NCBI GenBank assembly: GCA_017468115.1 | Contig: JAFUJS010000004.1 | Span: forward strand, 28,605 to 92,604 | Source of the DNA: Clostridia bacterium | GTDB lineage: Bacteria; Bacillota_A; Clostridia; Oscillospirales; CAG-272 | Length of the DNA stretch: 64,000 nucleotides | Direction of reading: 5' to 3' | Shown: positions 26,069 to 35,976 of the stretch, in pieces | Numbering within the stretch: the first letter of the stretch is position 1 | Layout of the letters: each line of letters opens with the position of its first letter | Translations under genes and position numbers: made by a program | Notes under the pieces: model-generated | Databases searched by the model: none | Told to the model about the DNA's origin: nothing | The model's input: only the letters and a program-made list of their open reading frames with translations

Positions 26069-26632
26069 TTGGAAAAGCTGGGCATTTTAGCCATACTCTT
26101 TACTATTTTGGGCATATCAACCTCTCCCCACCCCTTTTTGCTGGTTTTATGCTATATAATTCACGAGCTGGGGCATATATCCTTTGCCAAAATGGTGGGT
26201 GCAAGGACCAAAAAAATCAAAATCCTCGCCTTTCGACTCAGCATCGGCTACGACCAATCCGGCCTTACATATCCACAGGAGATTCTGGTGTGCTTAGGCG
26301 GCATAATTTTCAACCTTGCATCGGCAGGCATTGTATGGCTCTTGCCGTTTTTTAGTGGGGAAGCATCTTTATTCTTTGTTGTCTGCAACCTTTCCTTGGC
26401 ACTTATGAATTTGTATCCTGTTGCAATTTTAGATGGTGGCGGCATACTAAGGGCGGTGCTGCTTTGGCGCCTTGGCGAGGACAAAGCAGAGAAAATAAGC
26501 AGGGGAGTGTCGCTAATTTGCGCAATTTTACTCTGGCTTTTGTCCGTTTATCTCCAATTGGCATTCTCGTCAAACCTGTCGCTTTTGGTAATTTCAATTG
26601 TGCTCCTTGTTCAGCTTTGCTTTTCTTTATAA
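26069..26632 (+). CDS. M50 (site-2-protease) family intramembrane metalloprotease, SpoIVFB-like
   Basis: A 187-residue polytopic protease. The zinc motif HELGH is in the second membrane segment and the third ligand is in LMNLYPVAILDGG. The compact size without CBS or PDZ domains resembles SpoIVFB, which cleaves pro-sigma-K in sporulating cells. It begins with TTG at 26069, since no ATG precedes HELGH and AGAGGG sits at a proper distance. With SpoVT at 33 kb this supports a spore-forming host. The substrate is unproven. Confidence 0.8.
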   Translation: MEKLGILAILFTILGISTSPHPFLLVLCYIIHELGHISFAKMVGARTKKIKILAFRLSIGYDQSGLTYPQEILVCLGGIIFNLASAGIVWLLPFFSGEASLFFVVCNLSLALMNLYPVAILDGGGILRAVLLWRLGEDKAEKISRGVSLICAILLWLLSVYLQLAFSSNLSLLVISIVLLVQLCFSL

Positions 26633-26661
26633 ATAAATTTATAAAAAATTGCCCGTAACTA

Positions 26662-26690
26662 TTGCACAATTATTAAATATCTGTTATAAT
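26662..26690 (+). promoter_or_regulatory. Promoter of the potABC-D operon
   Basis: TTGCAC, 17-bp spacer, TATAAT. Confidence 0.85.
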
Positions 26691-26769
26691 GCAATTGATT
26701 TACTGTTTTTGACGATTATGGATGGTTTTTGTCAATGTAAGTCAAATCTGTGAAAGAACGGGGAAAGAA

Positions 26770-27951
26770 ATGAACGAAAAAAAGATCCTTGAGCCTGAGG
26801 GTGCAACACCGCTTGCAAACGGCACAGTAAACACTCCAAAGAAGATTGTGCAGCTTAAAAATGTTGCCAAATCCTTTGATGGCGAGGTGGTTCTTGACCA
26901 CATAAATTTAGATGTTCACGAAAAGGAGTTTATGACACTTTTGGGTCCATCTGGCTGTGGTAAATCAACAACCCTTCGTATTATTGCCGGCTTTGTTACA
27001 CCGGACACAGGTGACGTTATGTTTGACGACGTGAAGATAAACGATGTTCCTGCTCACAAGCGTCATGTCAATACTGTGTTCCAAAAGTATGCGTTATTTC
27101 CACATCTCAACGTGTACGAAAACATTGCTTTCGCTCTTCGATTGAACAAGGTGTCAGAAGAAGAAATATATGAGCGAGTAGAGGAAATGCTCGCAATGGT
27201 TAACCTAAGGGGCTTTGAAAAAAGGGATGTTAACCTTCTTTCCGGCGGTCAGCAGCAGAGAGTTGCTATCGCAAGAGCTCTTATAAATAAGCCAAAGGTT
27301 CTTTTGCTTGACGAGCCTTTAGGTGCACTTGACCTAAAGCTTCGTAAGGACATGCAGAACGAGCTTAAAAATATGCAAAGAAAAACAGGCATCACCTTTA
27401 TATATGTTACCCACGACCAGGAGGAGGCGCTTTCGATGTCTGATACCGTTGTCGTTATGGCAAACGGAAAAATTCAGCAAATCGGCACTCCAACCGACAT
27501 TTACAATGAGCCGGAGAACGCATTTGTTGCCGACTTTATTGGCGAAAGTAACATTATAGACGGTGTTATGCTTGATGATTATAAAGTTAGATTTTCCGGC
27601 CACGAGTTTGAGTGTCTTGACAAGGGCTTTGACAAAAACGAGGCTGTTGACGTTGTAGTAAGACCTGAGGATGTGGATGTTGTCGCTCCTGAAAAGGGTA
27701 TGCTCACAGGCGAGGTTACCTCTGTAACCTTCAAGGGCGTTCACTATGAAATTATCGTTAATATTAACAATTTCAAGTGGATGATTCAGTCAACCGACTA
27801 TGTTTCCCCTAATCAGACAATCGGCATCTATATCGAGCCGGATGCTATACACATTATGAAAAAGTCCGAATTTTCCAATATGTTCGGAGACTATTCCTCA
27901 TTTAGTGATGAGCTGGACAAGCTATCCGACACCACCGAGGAGGAAGAGTAA
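26770..27951 (+). CDS. potA: Spermidine/putrescine ABC transporter ATP-binding protein PotA
   Basis: Cytoplasmic ATPase of a polyamine-type ABC importer. The 393-residue protein has Walker [10 protein letters not shown], the [15 protein letters not shown] signature, Walker [13 protein letters not shown] and a C-terminal TOBE domain (about 280-360) with VVRPEDV. The ATG at 26770 follows a GGGGAAAG site. Five bases separate it from the permease gene. Substrate assignment rests on the whole operon and could extend to other small cations. Confidence 0.92.
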   Translation: MNEKKILEPEGATPLANGTVNTPKKIVQLKNVAKSFDGEVVLDHINLDVHEKEFMTLLGPSGCGKSTTLRIIAGFVTPDTGDVMFDDVKINDVPAHKRHVNTVFQKYALFPHLNVYENIAFALRLNKVSEEEIYERVEEMLAMVNLRGFEKRDVNLLSGGQQQRVAIARALINKPKVLLLDEPLGALDLKLRKDMQNELKNMQRKTGITFIYVTHDQEEALSMSDTVVVMANGKIQQIGTPTDIYNEPENAFVADFIGESNIIDGVMLDDYKVRFSGHEFECLDKGFDKNEAVDVVVRPEDVDVVAPEKGMLTGEVTSVTFKGVHYEIIVNINNFKWMIQSTDYVSPNQTIGIYIEPDAIHIMKKSEFSNMFGDYSSFSDELDKLSDTTEEEE

Positions 27952-27955
27952 GAGA

Positions 27956-28786
27956 ATGAACAAAAAGGGCACACTACTAAGACAAGCGGCGGCGTACCCC
28001 CATATTGTGTGGTCATTGCTATTTATCATAGCACCGCTGATATTTGTTGCGTATTATGCTTTTACAGACAAGGAGGGTAGCTTTACCCTCGATAACATTT
28101 CTGCCATGGCAGAGCCAAGCTACCTTGAGGTATTTTTAAGGTCTCTTTGCTTCGCATTTTTGGCAACGGTTATCTGCCTTGTAATTGCGTACCCTGTTGC
28201 TTATTTCATCTCTAAAACCAGCCCCAAGATGCAAAAAATCCTAATTATGCTAGTTACATTGCCACAATGGCTTAACTTCCTAATCAGGACCTATTCTTGG
28301 ATGGCTCTGCTTGAGGACACAGGAATAATCAACAGTCTTTTAGTCGGTATGGGTCTTGAGCCTATACACATGATAAACACCCCGTTTGCGGTTATCCTTG
28401 GCATGGTATATAACTTCCTGCCATATATGATAATTCCATTACATTCTGTAATGGCAAAGATAGATGTTCGTCTGCTTGAGGCTGCATCCGACCTTGGCTG
28501 TAACCAGCTTCAGGTTATGACAAGGGTGGTTCTACCACTTAGCAAATCGGGTATTATTTCAGGCATCACAATGGTATTCGTTCCGTCAATCAGTACCTTC
28601 TATATTTCCCAAAAGCTTGGCGGAGGCAACTTTGATCTAATCGGTGATACCATCGAAAGGCAGTTCCAAACTGCGTATAACTATAACTTAGGCGCTGCAA
28701 TGTCCTTCGTGCTTATGATTTTGATTATCATCAGCATGGCGGTTATGAACAAGTACTCTGACGATGACGGAGGGGTAATTGTATGA
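27956..28786 (+). CDS. potB: Polyamine ABC transporter permease PotB
   Basis: Inner-membrane permease with about six membrane segments in 276 residues. The EAA loop reads EAASDLGCNQLQVMTRVVLPLS, and the N-terminal PHIVWSLLFIIAPL and LPQWLNFLIRTYSW segments are PotB-like. The ATG at 27956 follows an AGAG site. It overlaps the next gene by ATGA. Confidence 0.92.
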   Translation: MNKKGTLLRQAAAYPHIVWSLLFIIAPLIFVAYYAFTDKEGSFTLDNISAMAEPSYLEVFLRSLCFAFLATVICLVIAYPVAYFISKTSPKMQKILIMLVTLPQWLNFLIRTYSWMALLEDTGIINSLLVGMGLEPIHMINTPFAVILGMVYNFLPYMIIPLHSVMAKIDVRLLEAASDLGCNQLQVMTRVVLPLSKSGIISGITMVFVPSISTFYISQKLGGGNFDLIGDTIERQFQTAYNYNLGAAMSFVLMILIIISMAVMNKYSDDDGGVIV

Positions 28787-31293
28787 AAAAGAGCAGTATT
28801 CCAAGCATTATCTACACGATTCTTATTTTCGCCTTCCTGTACCTACCGATTGGAGTGTTGATTTTGTACTCCTTCAACAGTAGCGACAGCACAGGCGTTA
28901 TGGAGGGCTTTTCCCTCAAATGGTATAAGGAGCTGTTTACAGACGGTGCAACCCTAACGGCTCTTAGAAACACCTTGGTTTTGGCAATTTTGTCCTCGGT
29001 TATTTCCACAATTATCGGTACAGCTGCAGCGTATGGAATTTCCAAAATGACGAACAAGCATCTTAAAAATGCTACAATGTCAGTAACACAAATACCAATG
29101 ATAAATCCGGAGATTGTAACCGGTATATCGATGATGCTTCTGTTTGTGTTTGTTGGCTCAATGATAGGCTCCAGCACAAGCCTTGGCTTCGGCACGGTAC
29201 TGATTGCCCATATCACCTTTAACCTTCCGTACGTAATACTTCTTGTATTACCGAAGTTCAAGGAGATGGACAAAAACCTTCCTGAGGCTGCAAGGGATTT
29301 GGGCTGTACACCGATCCAATCCTTCTTCAAGGTGGAGCTTCCTGCAATAATGCCCGGTATTGTTGCAGGCTTCATAATGGCATTTACATTGTCCCTTGAC
29401 GACTTTGTAATAAGCTATTTCACCACAGGAAGCGGCTTTGAAACATTACCTATCAGAATTTACTCAATGACAAAAAAGCGTGTTACACCTGATATGTACG
29501 CACTTTCAACTCTGATTTTTGTCGCAATCCTTATTTTGCTTCTTATCTCCAATCTTTCAAATGATAAGAACAAGAAGGAAATGTCAAAAAGGGCAAAGAA
29601 GGTGGCAAAGATTGCAGGTGGCACGGCCTTCGGTGGCATTATTATTGCCACTATAATCCTTATCTGCATTTCAGCAGGCACAAAGTCCGTCACCTTAAAC
29701 GTTTACAACTGGGGAGAGTATATCTCCGATGGCGGAGAAGGCTCCTACAATGTAAACGCAGAGTTTGAAAAATGGTACGAGGACGATTATTATGAGCGCA
29801 CAGGAGAAAAAATTGACGTAAGAATCAATTATACCACCTACGCAAGCAATGAGGACCTTTATGCTAAGCTAAAGAGCGGTGCAGGTGGCTACGACGTAAT
29901 TATTCCGTCCGACTATATGCTTGAAAAGCTGATGAAGGAAAATCTAATTCAGCCCCTGGGCTCGGTTAGCACAATAAAAGAGGCAATACCGAATCTTGAG
30001 CATCTGAACTCCCAATTTAAGGATATGTTTGTTTATCCAAATGAAAATGGCGAGCTGGAGCTTTACGGTGCTATGTACACCTATGGTGTAATCGGTATAG
30101 TTTACAATGCGGATAAGCTTGCCCCCGAGGACCTTGAAAAAATTGAAAACGGTCAAATGGGCTGGGAGCTTATTTACGGTCAGGAATACATGGAAAAATA
30201 TCAGGGTCAAATCCTTCAGTTCAACAACTCAAGGGACGCCTTCGGTACAGCAATGTATCATCTTGGCTACAACGTAAACACAGCCACAAAGGATCAGTGG
30301 GATGAGGCTTATAAGCTTCTTCAAGCCCAAAAGCCTTATGTTCAAGGCTATGTTATGGACGAAATCTATAACAAGATGGAGGGCGGAGAGGCTGCAATAG
30401 CTGCCTACTACGCCGGCGACTGCCTTGCTATGATGGAGAATAACGAGTCCCTTGGCTTCTTCTATCCGTCAAAGAACAATGGCATGCTTTATGAAACAAA
30501 TATCTTTGCAGACGCAATGTGTATTCCAACCGGCTCTCAAAATAAGGAGCTTGCACTTTCATATATCAACTTTATGCTAAGTGAGGATGCCGCAGTTGCT
30601 AACGCAGAATATATCTACTATTCATCTCCCTACGACCACGTTAAGAACAATATGGAATATCAGCTCTATATGGGTCTTTACGACTATGTGTACGTGCTTG
30701 ATGAAAACGGAGATTATGTTCTGGACGAAAACGGTGAGCCGCTTGTTGCTTTGGACGAAAATGGCGACCCTGTGTATGAATTAACCGAGGATGGTGGCGA
30801 CTATGCCGTTATCTATTACAGTGAGTTTGAAGACTCTCTCAAGGTTATGTTTGACACCTATGCATACAAGGACCTGGACACAACCGAGGGCGCAAATATA
30901 ACCACCTCAGGGCTTAATGGCTACTGGGAGGGCTTGAAGGTTGATTCCACATCCTTTGGCAGCAGCGTCTATATCATCTGCGCAGTAATTCTCGGAGTGA
31001 TAATTGTAATCTTTGTAGTTTACTTTGTTAGAAAGAGAAGACAAAGACGTTACTATTGGAGCAGCTCCAAGGACCCTAAGCCACTTCCGCAGGTAAACGT
31101 AGGTGCTGACTCTGACCCGCTTTCCGAAACAATAACCCTTGCCGCAATCAGGGCACAGGAGAAAAAGCAGGACGTGGCAGAAAAGGCTACAGAGGCACCT
31201 AAGGCTCCAAAGGGTGAGGCACAAATAAAGGCAGTAAGAACAAAAAAGAGAACAACAGTTGTTTTACCGTCAGATAAGATTAAAAAACTATAA
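28783..31293 (+). CDS. potCD: Fused polyamine permease PotC and substrate-binding protein PotD
   Basis: An 836-residue fusion. Residues 1 to about 262 are a PotC permease with six membrane segments and the EAA motif PEAARDLGCTPIQSFFKVELP. A linker and a further membrane segment (about 277-298) lead to a PotD-type binding protein (about 300-720, starting TLNVYNWGEYI). A last membrane segment (about 727-749) is followed by a basic cytoplasmic tail. The binding protein is thus anchored at both ends. Inside it, residues 638-666 carry three LDENG repeats not usual in PotD. No separate potD exists here. Overlaps potB by ATGA. Confidence 0.9.
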   Translation: MKKSSIPSIIYTILIFAFLYLPIGVLILYSFNSSDSTGVMEGFSLKWYKELFTDGATLTALRNTLVLAILSSVISTIIGTAAAYGISKMTNKHLKNATMSVTQIPMINPEIVTGISMMLLFVFVGSMIGSSTSLGFGTVLIAHITFNLPYVILLVLPKFKEMDKNLPEAARDLGCTPIQSFFKVELPAIMPGIVAGFIMAFTLSLDDFVISYFTTGSGFETLPIRIYSMTKKRVTPDMYALSTLIFVAILILLLISNLSNDKNKKEMSKRAKKVAKIAGGTAFGGIIIATIILICISAGTKSVTLNVYNWGEYISDGGEGSYNVNAEFEKWYEDDYYERTGEKIDVRINYTTYASNEDLYAKLKSGAGGYDVIIPSDYMLEKLMKENLIQPLGSVSTIKEAIPNLEHLNSQFKDMFVYPNENGELELYGAMYTYGVIGIVYNADKLAPEDLEKIENGQMGWELIYGQEYMEKYQGQILQFNNSRDAFGTAMYHLGYNVNTATKDQWDEAYKLLQAQKPYVQGYVMDEIYNKMEGGEAAIAAYYAGDCLAMMENNESLGFFYPSKNNGMLYETNIFADAMCIPTGSQNKELALSYINFMLSEDAAVANAEYIYYSSPYDHVKNNMEYQLYMGLYDYVYVLDENGDYVLDENGEPLVALDENGDPVYELTEDGGDYAVIYYSEFEDSLKVMFDTYAYKDLDTTEGANITTSGLNGYWEGLKVDSTSFGSSVYIICAVILGVIIVIFVVYFVRKRRQRRYYWSSSKDPKPLPQVNVGADSDPLSETITLAAIRAQEKKQDVAEKATEAPKAPKGEAQIKAVRTKKRTTVVLPSDKIKKL

Positions 31294-31297
31294 AAAA

Positions 31298-31330
31298 CAA
31301 AAATCACCGACCACGTGTCGGTGATTTTTT
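31298..31330. terminator. Terminator between the pot operon and the TtcA-like gene
   Basis: AAAATCACCGAC pairs with GTCGGTGATTTT around a 5-nt loop, with T runs on both strands. Confidence 0.9.
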
Positions 31331-31334
31331 GTAT

Positions 31335-32132
31335 TTACTCTTCCTCTGGGGTGCTTGATTTTTTCAAATCCTTGCGCCTTTTTTTCTCCTCGGCATCAAT
31401 CAGGTCGGGATGAAAGCCGTCAATCTCCCCACGCTGAATTGCGCCCATAATCCTATGATAAAGACCTCTGTGCTCCTTGTCAAACAAAGCCAGATAATCC
31501 TTCATTTTTGCTCTTTCCGTGTTTCCGTCAGCAGGGCATTTAGCCTTTGTTATGGGTAGCGCTTCAGCAGTAGCAAAGGCTTTAATTTCCTTTTCGTGGG
31601 TGTACACAAGGGGGCGAATCATTGTCAGGTCCTTGCGTGAAAGATATGTAACAGGGCGGAAGCAGCCAACCCTACCCTCAAAAAAGAGATTTAACATAAA
31701 GGTTTCAACCGCATCATCAAAATGATGCCCAAGGGCAAGCTTATTACAGCCCAGCTCCTTTGCCGCATCGTGCAGAGCGCCACGGCGCATTCTTGCACAA
31801 AGTGAGCAGGGGCTCTTTTCCTCTCTTAGCTTGAATATTATCTCGTAAATTTGCGTTTTTACCACGTGGTATTCAATATCAAGCTCCTTGCAAAACTCCG
31901 AAATATCTGTAAAATCAGCGCCCTCAAGACCCATATCAATGGTAATTCCAACCACCTGATAATCGATACCGATAACTCTTTTCAGTTTAGTAAGGGCGCA
32001 GAGCAAGGCAAGGGAATCCTTTCCGCCTGAAACCCCAACGGCAATTTTATCGCCGCTTTCAATCATGCTATATTCCTCTACTGCCTTTCTTGTATGGCTG
32101 AGGATTTTTTCTATGGTAGCAAACTCTTTCAT
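31335..32132 (-). CDS. TtcA-like tRNA thiolation / PP-loop ATPase
   Basis: A 265-residue adenylating enzyme of the TtcA/TtuA class, likely thiolating a tRNA base such as C32. The PP-loop is GVSGGKDSLALL. A CSLCARMRRGAL stretch supplies the CxxC cysteines expected for an iron-sulfur cluster, and GHHFDDAVETFMLN is the second conserved motif. The C-terminal tail is charged. The ATG at 32132 follows GAGG; a GTG at 32138 overlaps that site. It is not TilS, which is longer. Confidence 0.85.
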   Translation of the reverse strand: MKEFATIEKILSHTRKAVEEYSMIESGDKIAVGVSGGKDSLALLCALTKLKRVIGIDYQVVGITIDMGLEGADFTDISEFCKELDIEYHVVKTQIYEIIFKLREEKSPCSLCARMRRGALHDAAKELGCNKLALGHHFDDAVETFMLNLFFEGRVGCFRPVTYLSRKDLTMIRPLVYTHEKEIKAFATAEALPITKAKCPADGNTERAKMKDYLALFDKEHRGLYHRIMGAIQRGEIDGFHPDLIDAEEKKRRKDLKKSSTPEEE

Positions 32133-32192
32133 TAGCACCTCGCAAAAAATATCATAAACTAAATATGAAAGTACAATTTAAGGGGAGATTTT

Positions 32193-32756
32193 ATGGCTAT
32201 AAAAATTTACATAGACCAAGGGCACAATCCAAACCCACCAAACACAGGGGCGGAGGGCAACGGCTACAGAGAGCAGGACATAACCTATGAGGTTGGCATA
32301 CGTCTTGCCGAGCTGCTTAACCGAAACGGCAACTTTGAAACCCGTCTGTCCAGACCCACAGCCTCAACCCAGCTTGGCACCTCAAACGCATCCAGCTTAA
32401 GAGTAAGGGTAGATGATGCAAACAGGTGGGGCGCTGATTATTTCATTAGTATTCATGCAAACGCATCAAACCAAAGCAGTGCAAACGGCACAGAGGTTTT
32501 GGTATATAGGTCGCCCTCAAGAGCGGCATCCTTAGCAGAGGACATACTCCGTGAGGTAACAGAAATAACAGGCCTTAACAGCAGAGGCGTTAAAGAGCGC
32601 CCGGGTCTTTATGTGCTCAGAAAAACCAATATGCCTGCGGTTTTAGTGGAGCTTGGCTTTATAACCAACCCAAGAGACGCACAGCTAATGGCAAACAGCC
32701 CGTTTTTGTTTGCCCAAGGCATCTATCAGGGCATACTTGATTATCTCGATTTATAG
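32193..32756 (+). CDS. N-acetylmuramoyl-L-alanine amidase (Amidase_3)
   Basis: A 187-residue zinc amidase that would cut the lactyl-peptide bond in peptidoglycan. Zinc ligands are visible as IDQGHNP (His), Glu in YREQDITYEVG and His in SIHANAS; the catalytic Glu sits in VLVELGFITN. There is no signal peptide or binding domain, so export would need another route, or it acts in a mother-cell or spore setting. Ribosome binding site AAGGGGAG. Confidence 0.9.
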   Translation: MAIKIYIDQGHNPNPPNTGAEGNGYREQDITYEVGIRLAELLNRNGNFETRLSRPTASTQLGTSNASSLRVRVDDANRWGADYFISIHANASNQSSANGTEVLVYRSPSRAASLAEDILREVTEITGLNSRGVKERPGLYVLRKTNMPAVLVELGFITNPRDAQLMANSPFLFAQGIYQGILDYLDL

Positions 32757-32805
32757 TCTACCATAAAAAGAAAAATTGTTCAACAGTAATTTATCAAAAA
32801 ACATA

Positions 32806-32848
32806 AAAAGTGGCACAGAGTGTATGGTTTCCGTGCCATTTTTTATTT
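32806..32848 (-). terminator. Terminator of spoVT
   Basis: TGGCACGGA pairs with TCTGTGCCA on the minus strand with one G-U, followed by a T run. Confidence 0.7.
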
Positions 32849-33393
32849 TATCCCTCAAACTGTCTGCCAAGAAATGAGGAGGCGGTTTGTATAAGCTTTG
32901 CCTCTGTGCTATGAGGGTCGGTGTCGGTTGAATCATCGTTTGAAACACACGCAACACAGCCAATAATATCACCCTCGGCAATAATTGGCATAGCATACTT
33001 TACAAAGGTAGATGCACCATCACAAATAGCAACAGGCTCTGTGCCTCTTTTGTGAATGTACATGCTTCTGTTTTCGATAATGCTCTCAAAATCCTCTGTC
33101 AGCTTTTTGTCAGCGTATTCCTTTCTGGAAACACCTGCGCAGGCAATGATTGAGTCTCTGTCAGTTACCACAACAGACATTGAGCAAATCTTGTGAAGAG
33201 TGTCAACATACTGGTTAGCGAAGGAGGCAAGCTCGCCAATAGGGGAATACTTCTTAAAAATTACCTCGCCATCTCTGTCGGTAAAGATTTCAAGCGGGTC
33301 CCCCTCACGAATTCTCATAGTTCTTCTAATCTCCTTAGGTATAACAACTCTGCCAAGGTCGTCAATTCTGCGTACAATACCGGTCGCTTTCAT
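32848..33393 (-). CDS. spoVT: Stage V sporulation protein T (AbrB-family regulator)
   Basis: Transcription factor that tunes sigma-G-dependent genes in the forespore. The N-terminal swapped-hairpin AbrB domain reads MKATGIVRRIDDLGRVVIPKEIRRTM onward and the C-terminal GAF domain (about 60-180) ends PHSTEAKLIQTASSFLGRQFEG. The 181-residue length is standard. A palindrome TTGTTTGTAAACAA (33426-33439) lies in the leader and may be an operator. Its presence argues that the organism makes spores. Confidence 0.95.
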   Translation of the reverse strand: MKATGIVRRIDDLGRVVIPKEIRRTMRIREGDPLEIFTDRDGEVIFKKYSPIGELASFANQYVDTLHKICSMSVVVTDRDSIIACAGVSRKEYADKKLTEDFESIIENRSMYIHKRGTEPVAICDGASTFVKYAMPIIAEGDIIGCVACVSNDDSTDTDPHSTEAKLIQTASSFLGRQFEG

Positions 33394-33513
33394 AAAAATC
33401 TCCTTTATTTGTTTTTGCCATCTTATTGTTTGTAAACAAAAGGGGATTTATGCAAGGATTTTATAATTCAGCTAATGTTAGGTAAAAAATAAGGCACTTT
33501 ATGTTAAAAAATA

Positions 33514-33542
33514 TTGAAAAGATTTACGTATTGTGATATTAT
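33514..33542 (+). promoter_or_regulatory. Promoter of the CvpA-like gene with structured leader
   Basis: TTGAAA, 17-bp spacer, TATTAT. The leader (about 33550-33615) contains CGGCT-TGA-AGCCG at 33567-33579 framed by possible long-range pairing; no known riboswitch was recognised. Confidence 0.6.
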
Positions 33543-33631
33543 ATAATATATGGGTTATCCTCTTCGGCGGCTTGAAGCCGTAATAGCGAAAGGGACAAAA
33601 CCAAAATTCGATTATTAAGGAGGTAAGAAAA

Positions 33632-35920
33632 ATGTCGCCACAGCTGGTATCAACTATAATTACAATATCATTTATAGCAATAGCGGCGCTTGGCTTTTTG
33701 CGTGGCTTCTTCAAGGGCACAATCAAATCCGTAATAGATGTTGCCTTTGTTTTGGTTAGCGCAGTTGCATCAATTTTTCTGACCAATACCATAACAAATC
33801 TAATCATAAATCCGCAAAGCATAAATTCCCTTTTGGAGTATGTAAAGCAGTATATTTATGTAGAAAACCTTTACGAGTATATTGAGCTTGCTCAGGGCTA
33901 CATTACATCCAGCCAAAACGCAGGAGATCTTTTAAGCCTGCTTGTTGCTGTGCCAACTATTGTTATAATGCCCCTTGTATACCTAATTATCTTTGGTGCT
34001 GTAAGCCTTATACTATTTATTCCAAAGAAGATTATGGAAATTTTGCTTTTTACAAAGCCAAAGGGAGTTGCCACAAAGCTTGGCGGCGGCGCAATCGGTG
34101 CGGTAAGATATGCACTTACACTGGTTTTCGTTCTTATTCCTATTATCGGCTACGTAAACGTGGGCGCCAATGTTATGGAAACCTATTATGCTGACCTTGA
34201 GTCCGAAACAGCTCTTCTTACAGAGACAGCGCCCGACTTGGAGGACGAAAATATAGGCGATGGAGAAGATGAAGGTGAATACACCCCGGCTGAAACCAAA
34301 ACAACAGGACAAATAGTCCTTGAATACTTAAATTCAATAAGAAACAACCCTGTTGCCAAGGTTATATACAATGTAGGTGGCAATGGCATTTTCAATTCAA
34401 TGTCTCAAACAAAAATCAGCGGTGTTGATATCACTCTTCAAAACGAGGCATATGGGGTAGTTAAGCTATATAATGCATCCCTTCCGTTTATGGGTGCAGC
34501 CCCTGCCGATTACGGAGAGGAGCAAATAGAGGCGCTTGATAACATTAATCTTGTTCTTGAGGATTCCGAATTTTTGCCCCTTCTTCTTTCAAAGCTCATT
34601 TCCTTTACCTCAGGGGAGTTTTTGGAAAACGGAGAATGCGTGGGCATTCAAAAGCCCACCCTCGGTCAAACCTTTGACCCAACAGTTGATAGGGTTTTGG
34701 CAGTTTTGGCAAATACCGACTCCGATGGACTAAGGGCGGACCTTATTACCATTTCCGGAATCGGTAAAATGGCAATCAGAGAGGGCGTTATAGTAGAGCT
34801 TATGTCCGAGGAAAGAGATATTCTCGGCTTAATCAAAAGGGAAGAGGTTATAAGCCCTATCCTTCACGAGCTATATGCAAATGAAAGGACAAGGGGCGCA
34901 ATCCCATACATTTCAAACGCACTAAACAACTACGTTTGCAGGCTTTATGATGAAGTAAATGGCACAAGCACAAGACCCGAGGAATTTGATTACAGCAGAT
35001 ACAACGAGGCTGCGGTTGATAGCGAGGCTGGGCAAATCCTTAAAATTGTAGACGAATTGCACCAATTTATTGCCAGCACCGAGGGCAAGGAGGATATACA
35101 GGACGTTATTGTAAACGCTGACCTTGAGCCTCTTGGTAACGGTATGGAACATGCAAGAGAAAGCATCATTCTCGGAAGAGCATACAAGGTGTTCTTCTAT
35201 GCATTTTTACATTCAGAGGGCTGCGACGAATATGGAATTATCGACCAGGTATTTATAGACAATGCAACAGCCGAGGATGCAGATATTTCAACAATGCTTG
35301 TTGCAAGACAAGACGTTGCAAAGCTTATTCTTTCAATGCAGAGCATAGGTACAGACGGCTCTAAGGAGGAGCTGCTTCACTCTGTTGTAAACTCAATGCT
35401 TTCAAACGATTCCGAGTCCATCAAGGCAATCGTAACACCGGAAAACCTTGTCAGCCTTGGAATTTCCTCTAAAAATGCAGGAAGCATTAACGGAATTATC
35501 AACTCAATGATGAACTCTGCAGAGAACCAAGAGTATGAAACCGAGGAGCAAAAGCAGGAGGAAATCAAAAAGACAGAGGAAATGCTTAATGCAATGAGCG
35601 GTGCTATGTTCAATAGCGACGCAGATAATATGTTTACCACAAGTTCAACAAATGCCGGTAAAACAAGTATGACAGCCGAGGACTTTGTTGACAGCGTTAT
35701 GGATTCCTCTATCGTTTCGGGAATGGTAGAAGATGCAGCCGTTGACGAAAACGGAGAGACGGCTCAGGACCCATACAAGCTACAAAGCAAAATGTCAGCT
35801 ACTGACAAGGTAAACCTTGCAAACGCCATTGAAGAAAAGTATAACAGCGAGGATATTACCGAGGAGCAAAAGGCAACGCTTGAGGCGCTTGCATCGGTAT
35901 TCGGTGTATCAATTAACTAA
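33632..35920 (+). CDS. Large CvpA-like membrane protein
   Basis: A 762-residue protein. Residues 1 to about 180 look like CvpA: a first membrane segment running into ALGFLRGFFKGTIKSVIDV, then three more segments (about 35-52, 104-130, 155-176). The remaining 580 residues are mostly hydrophilic and acidic, with alpha-helical runs and no recognised domain, presumably outside the membrane. The C-terminal 150 residues are Glu/Met/Ser rich. AAGGAGG precedes the ATG. Function unknown; CvpA itself is linked to envelope homeostasis. Confidence 0.65.
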   Translation: MSPQLVSTIITISFIAIAALGFLRGFFKGTIKSVIDVAFVLVSAVASIFLTNTITNLIINPQSINSLLEYVKQYIYVENLYEYIELAQGYITSSQNAGDLLSLLVAVPTIVIMPLVYLIIFGAVSLILFIPKKIMEILLFTKPKGVATKLGGGAIGAVRYALTLVFVLIPIIGYVNVGANVMETYYADLESETALLTETAPDLEDENIGDGEDEGEYTPAETKTTGQIVLEYLNSIRNNPVAKVIYNVGGNGIFNSMSQTKISGVDITLQNEAYGVVKLYNASLPFMGAAPADYGEEQIEALDNINLVLEDSEFLPLLLSKLISFTSGEFLENGECVGIQKPTLGQTFDPTVDRVLAVLANTDSDGLRADLITISGIGKMAIREGVIVELMSEERDILGLIKREEVISPILHELYANERTRGAIPYISNALNNYVCRLYDEVNGTSTRPEEFDYSRYNEAAVDSEAGQILKIVDELHQFIASTEGKEDIQDVIVNADLEPLGNGMEHARESIILGRAYKVFFYAFLHSEGCDEYGIIDQVFIDNATAEDADISTMLVARQDVAKLILSMQSIGTDGSKEELLHSVVNSMLSNDSESIKAIVTPENLVSLGISSKNAGSINGIINSMMNSAENQEYETEEQKQEEIKKTEEMLNAMSGAMFNSDADNMFTTSSTNAGKTSMTAEDFVDSVMDSSIVSGMVEDAAVDENGETAQDPYKLQSKMSATDKVNLANAIEEKYNSEDITEEQKATLEALASVFGVSIN

Positions 35921-35976
35921 AAAATGCGCAATTAAGAAAAGTTATCTGTTAAATTTGCAGAAATTTGAAAAGTCTG

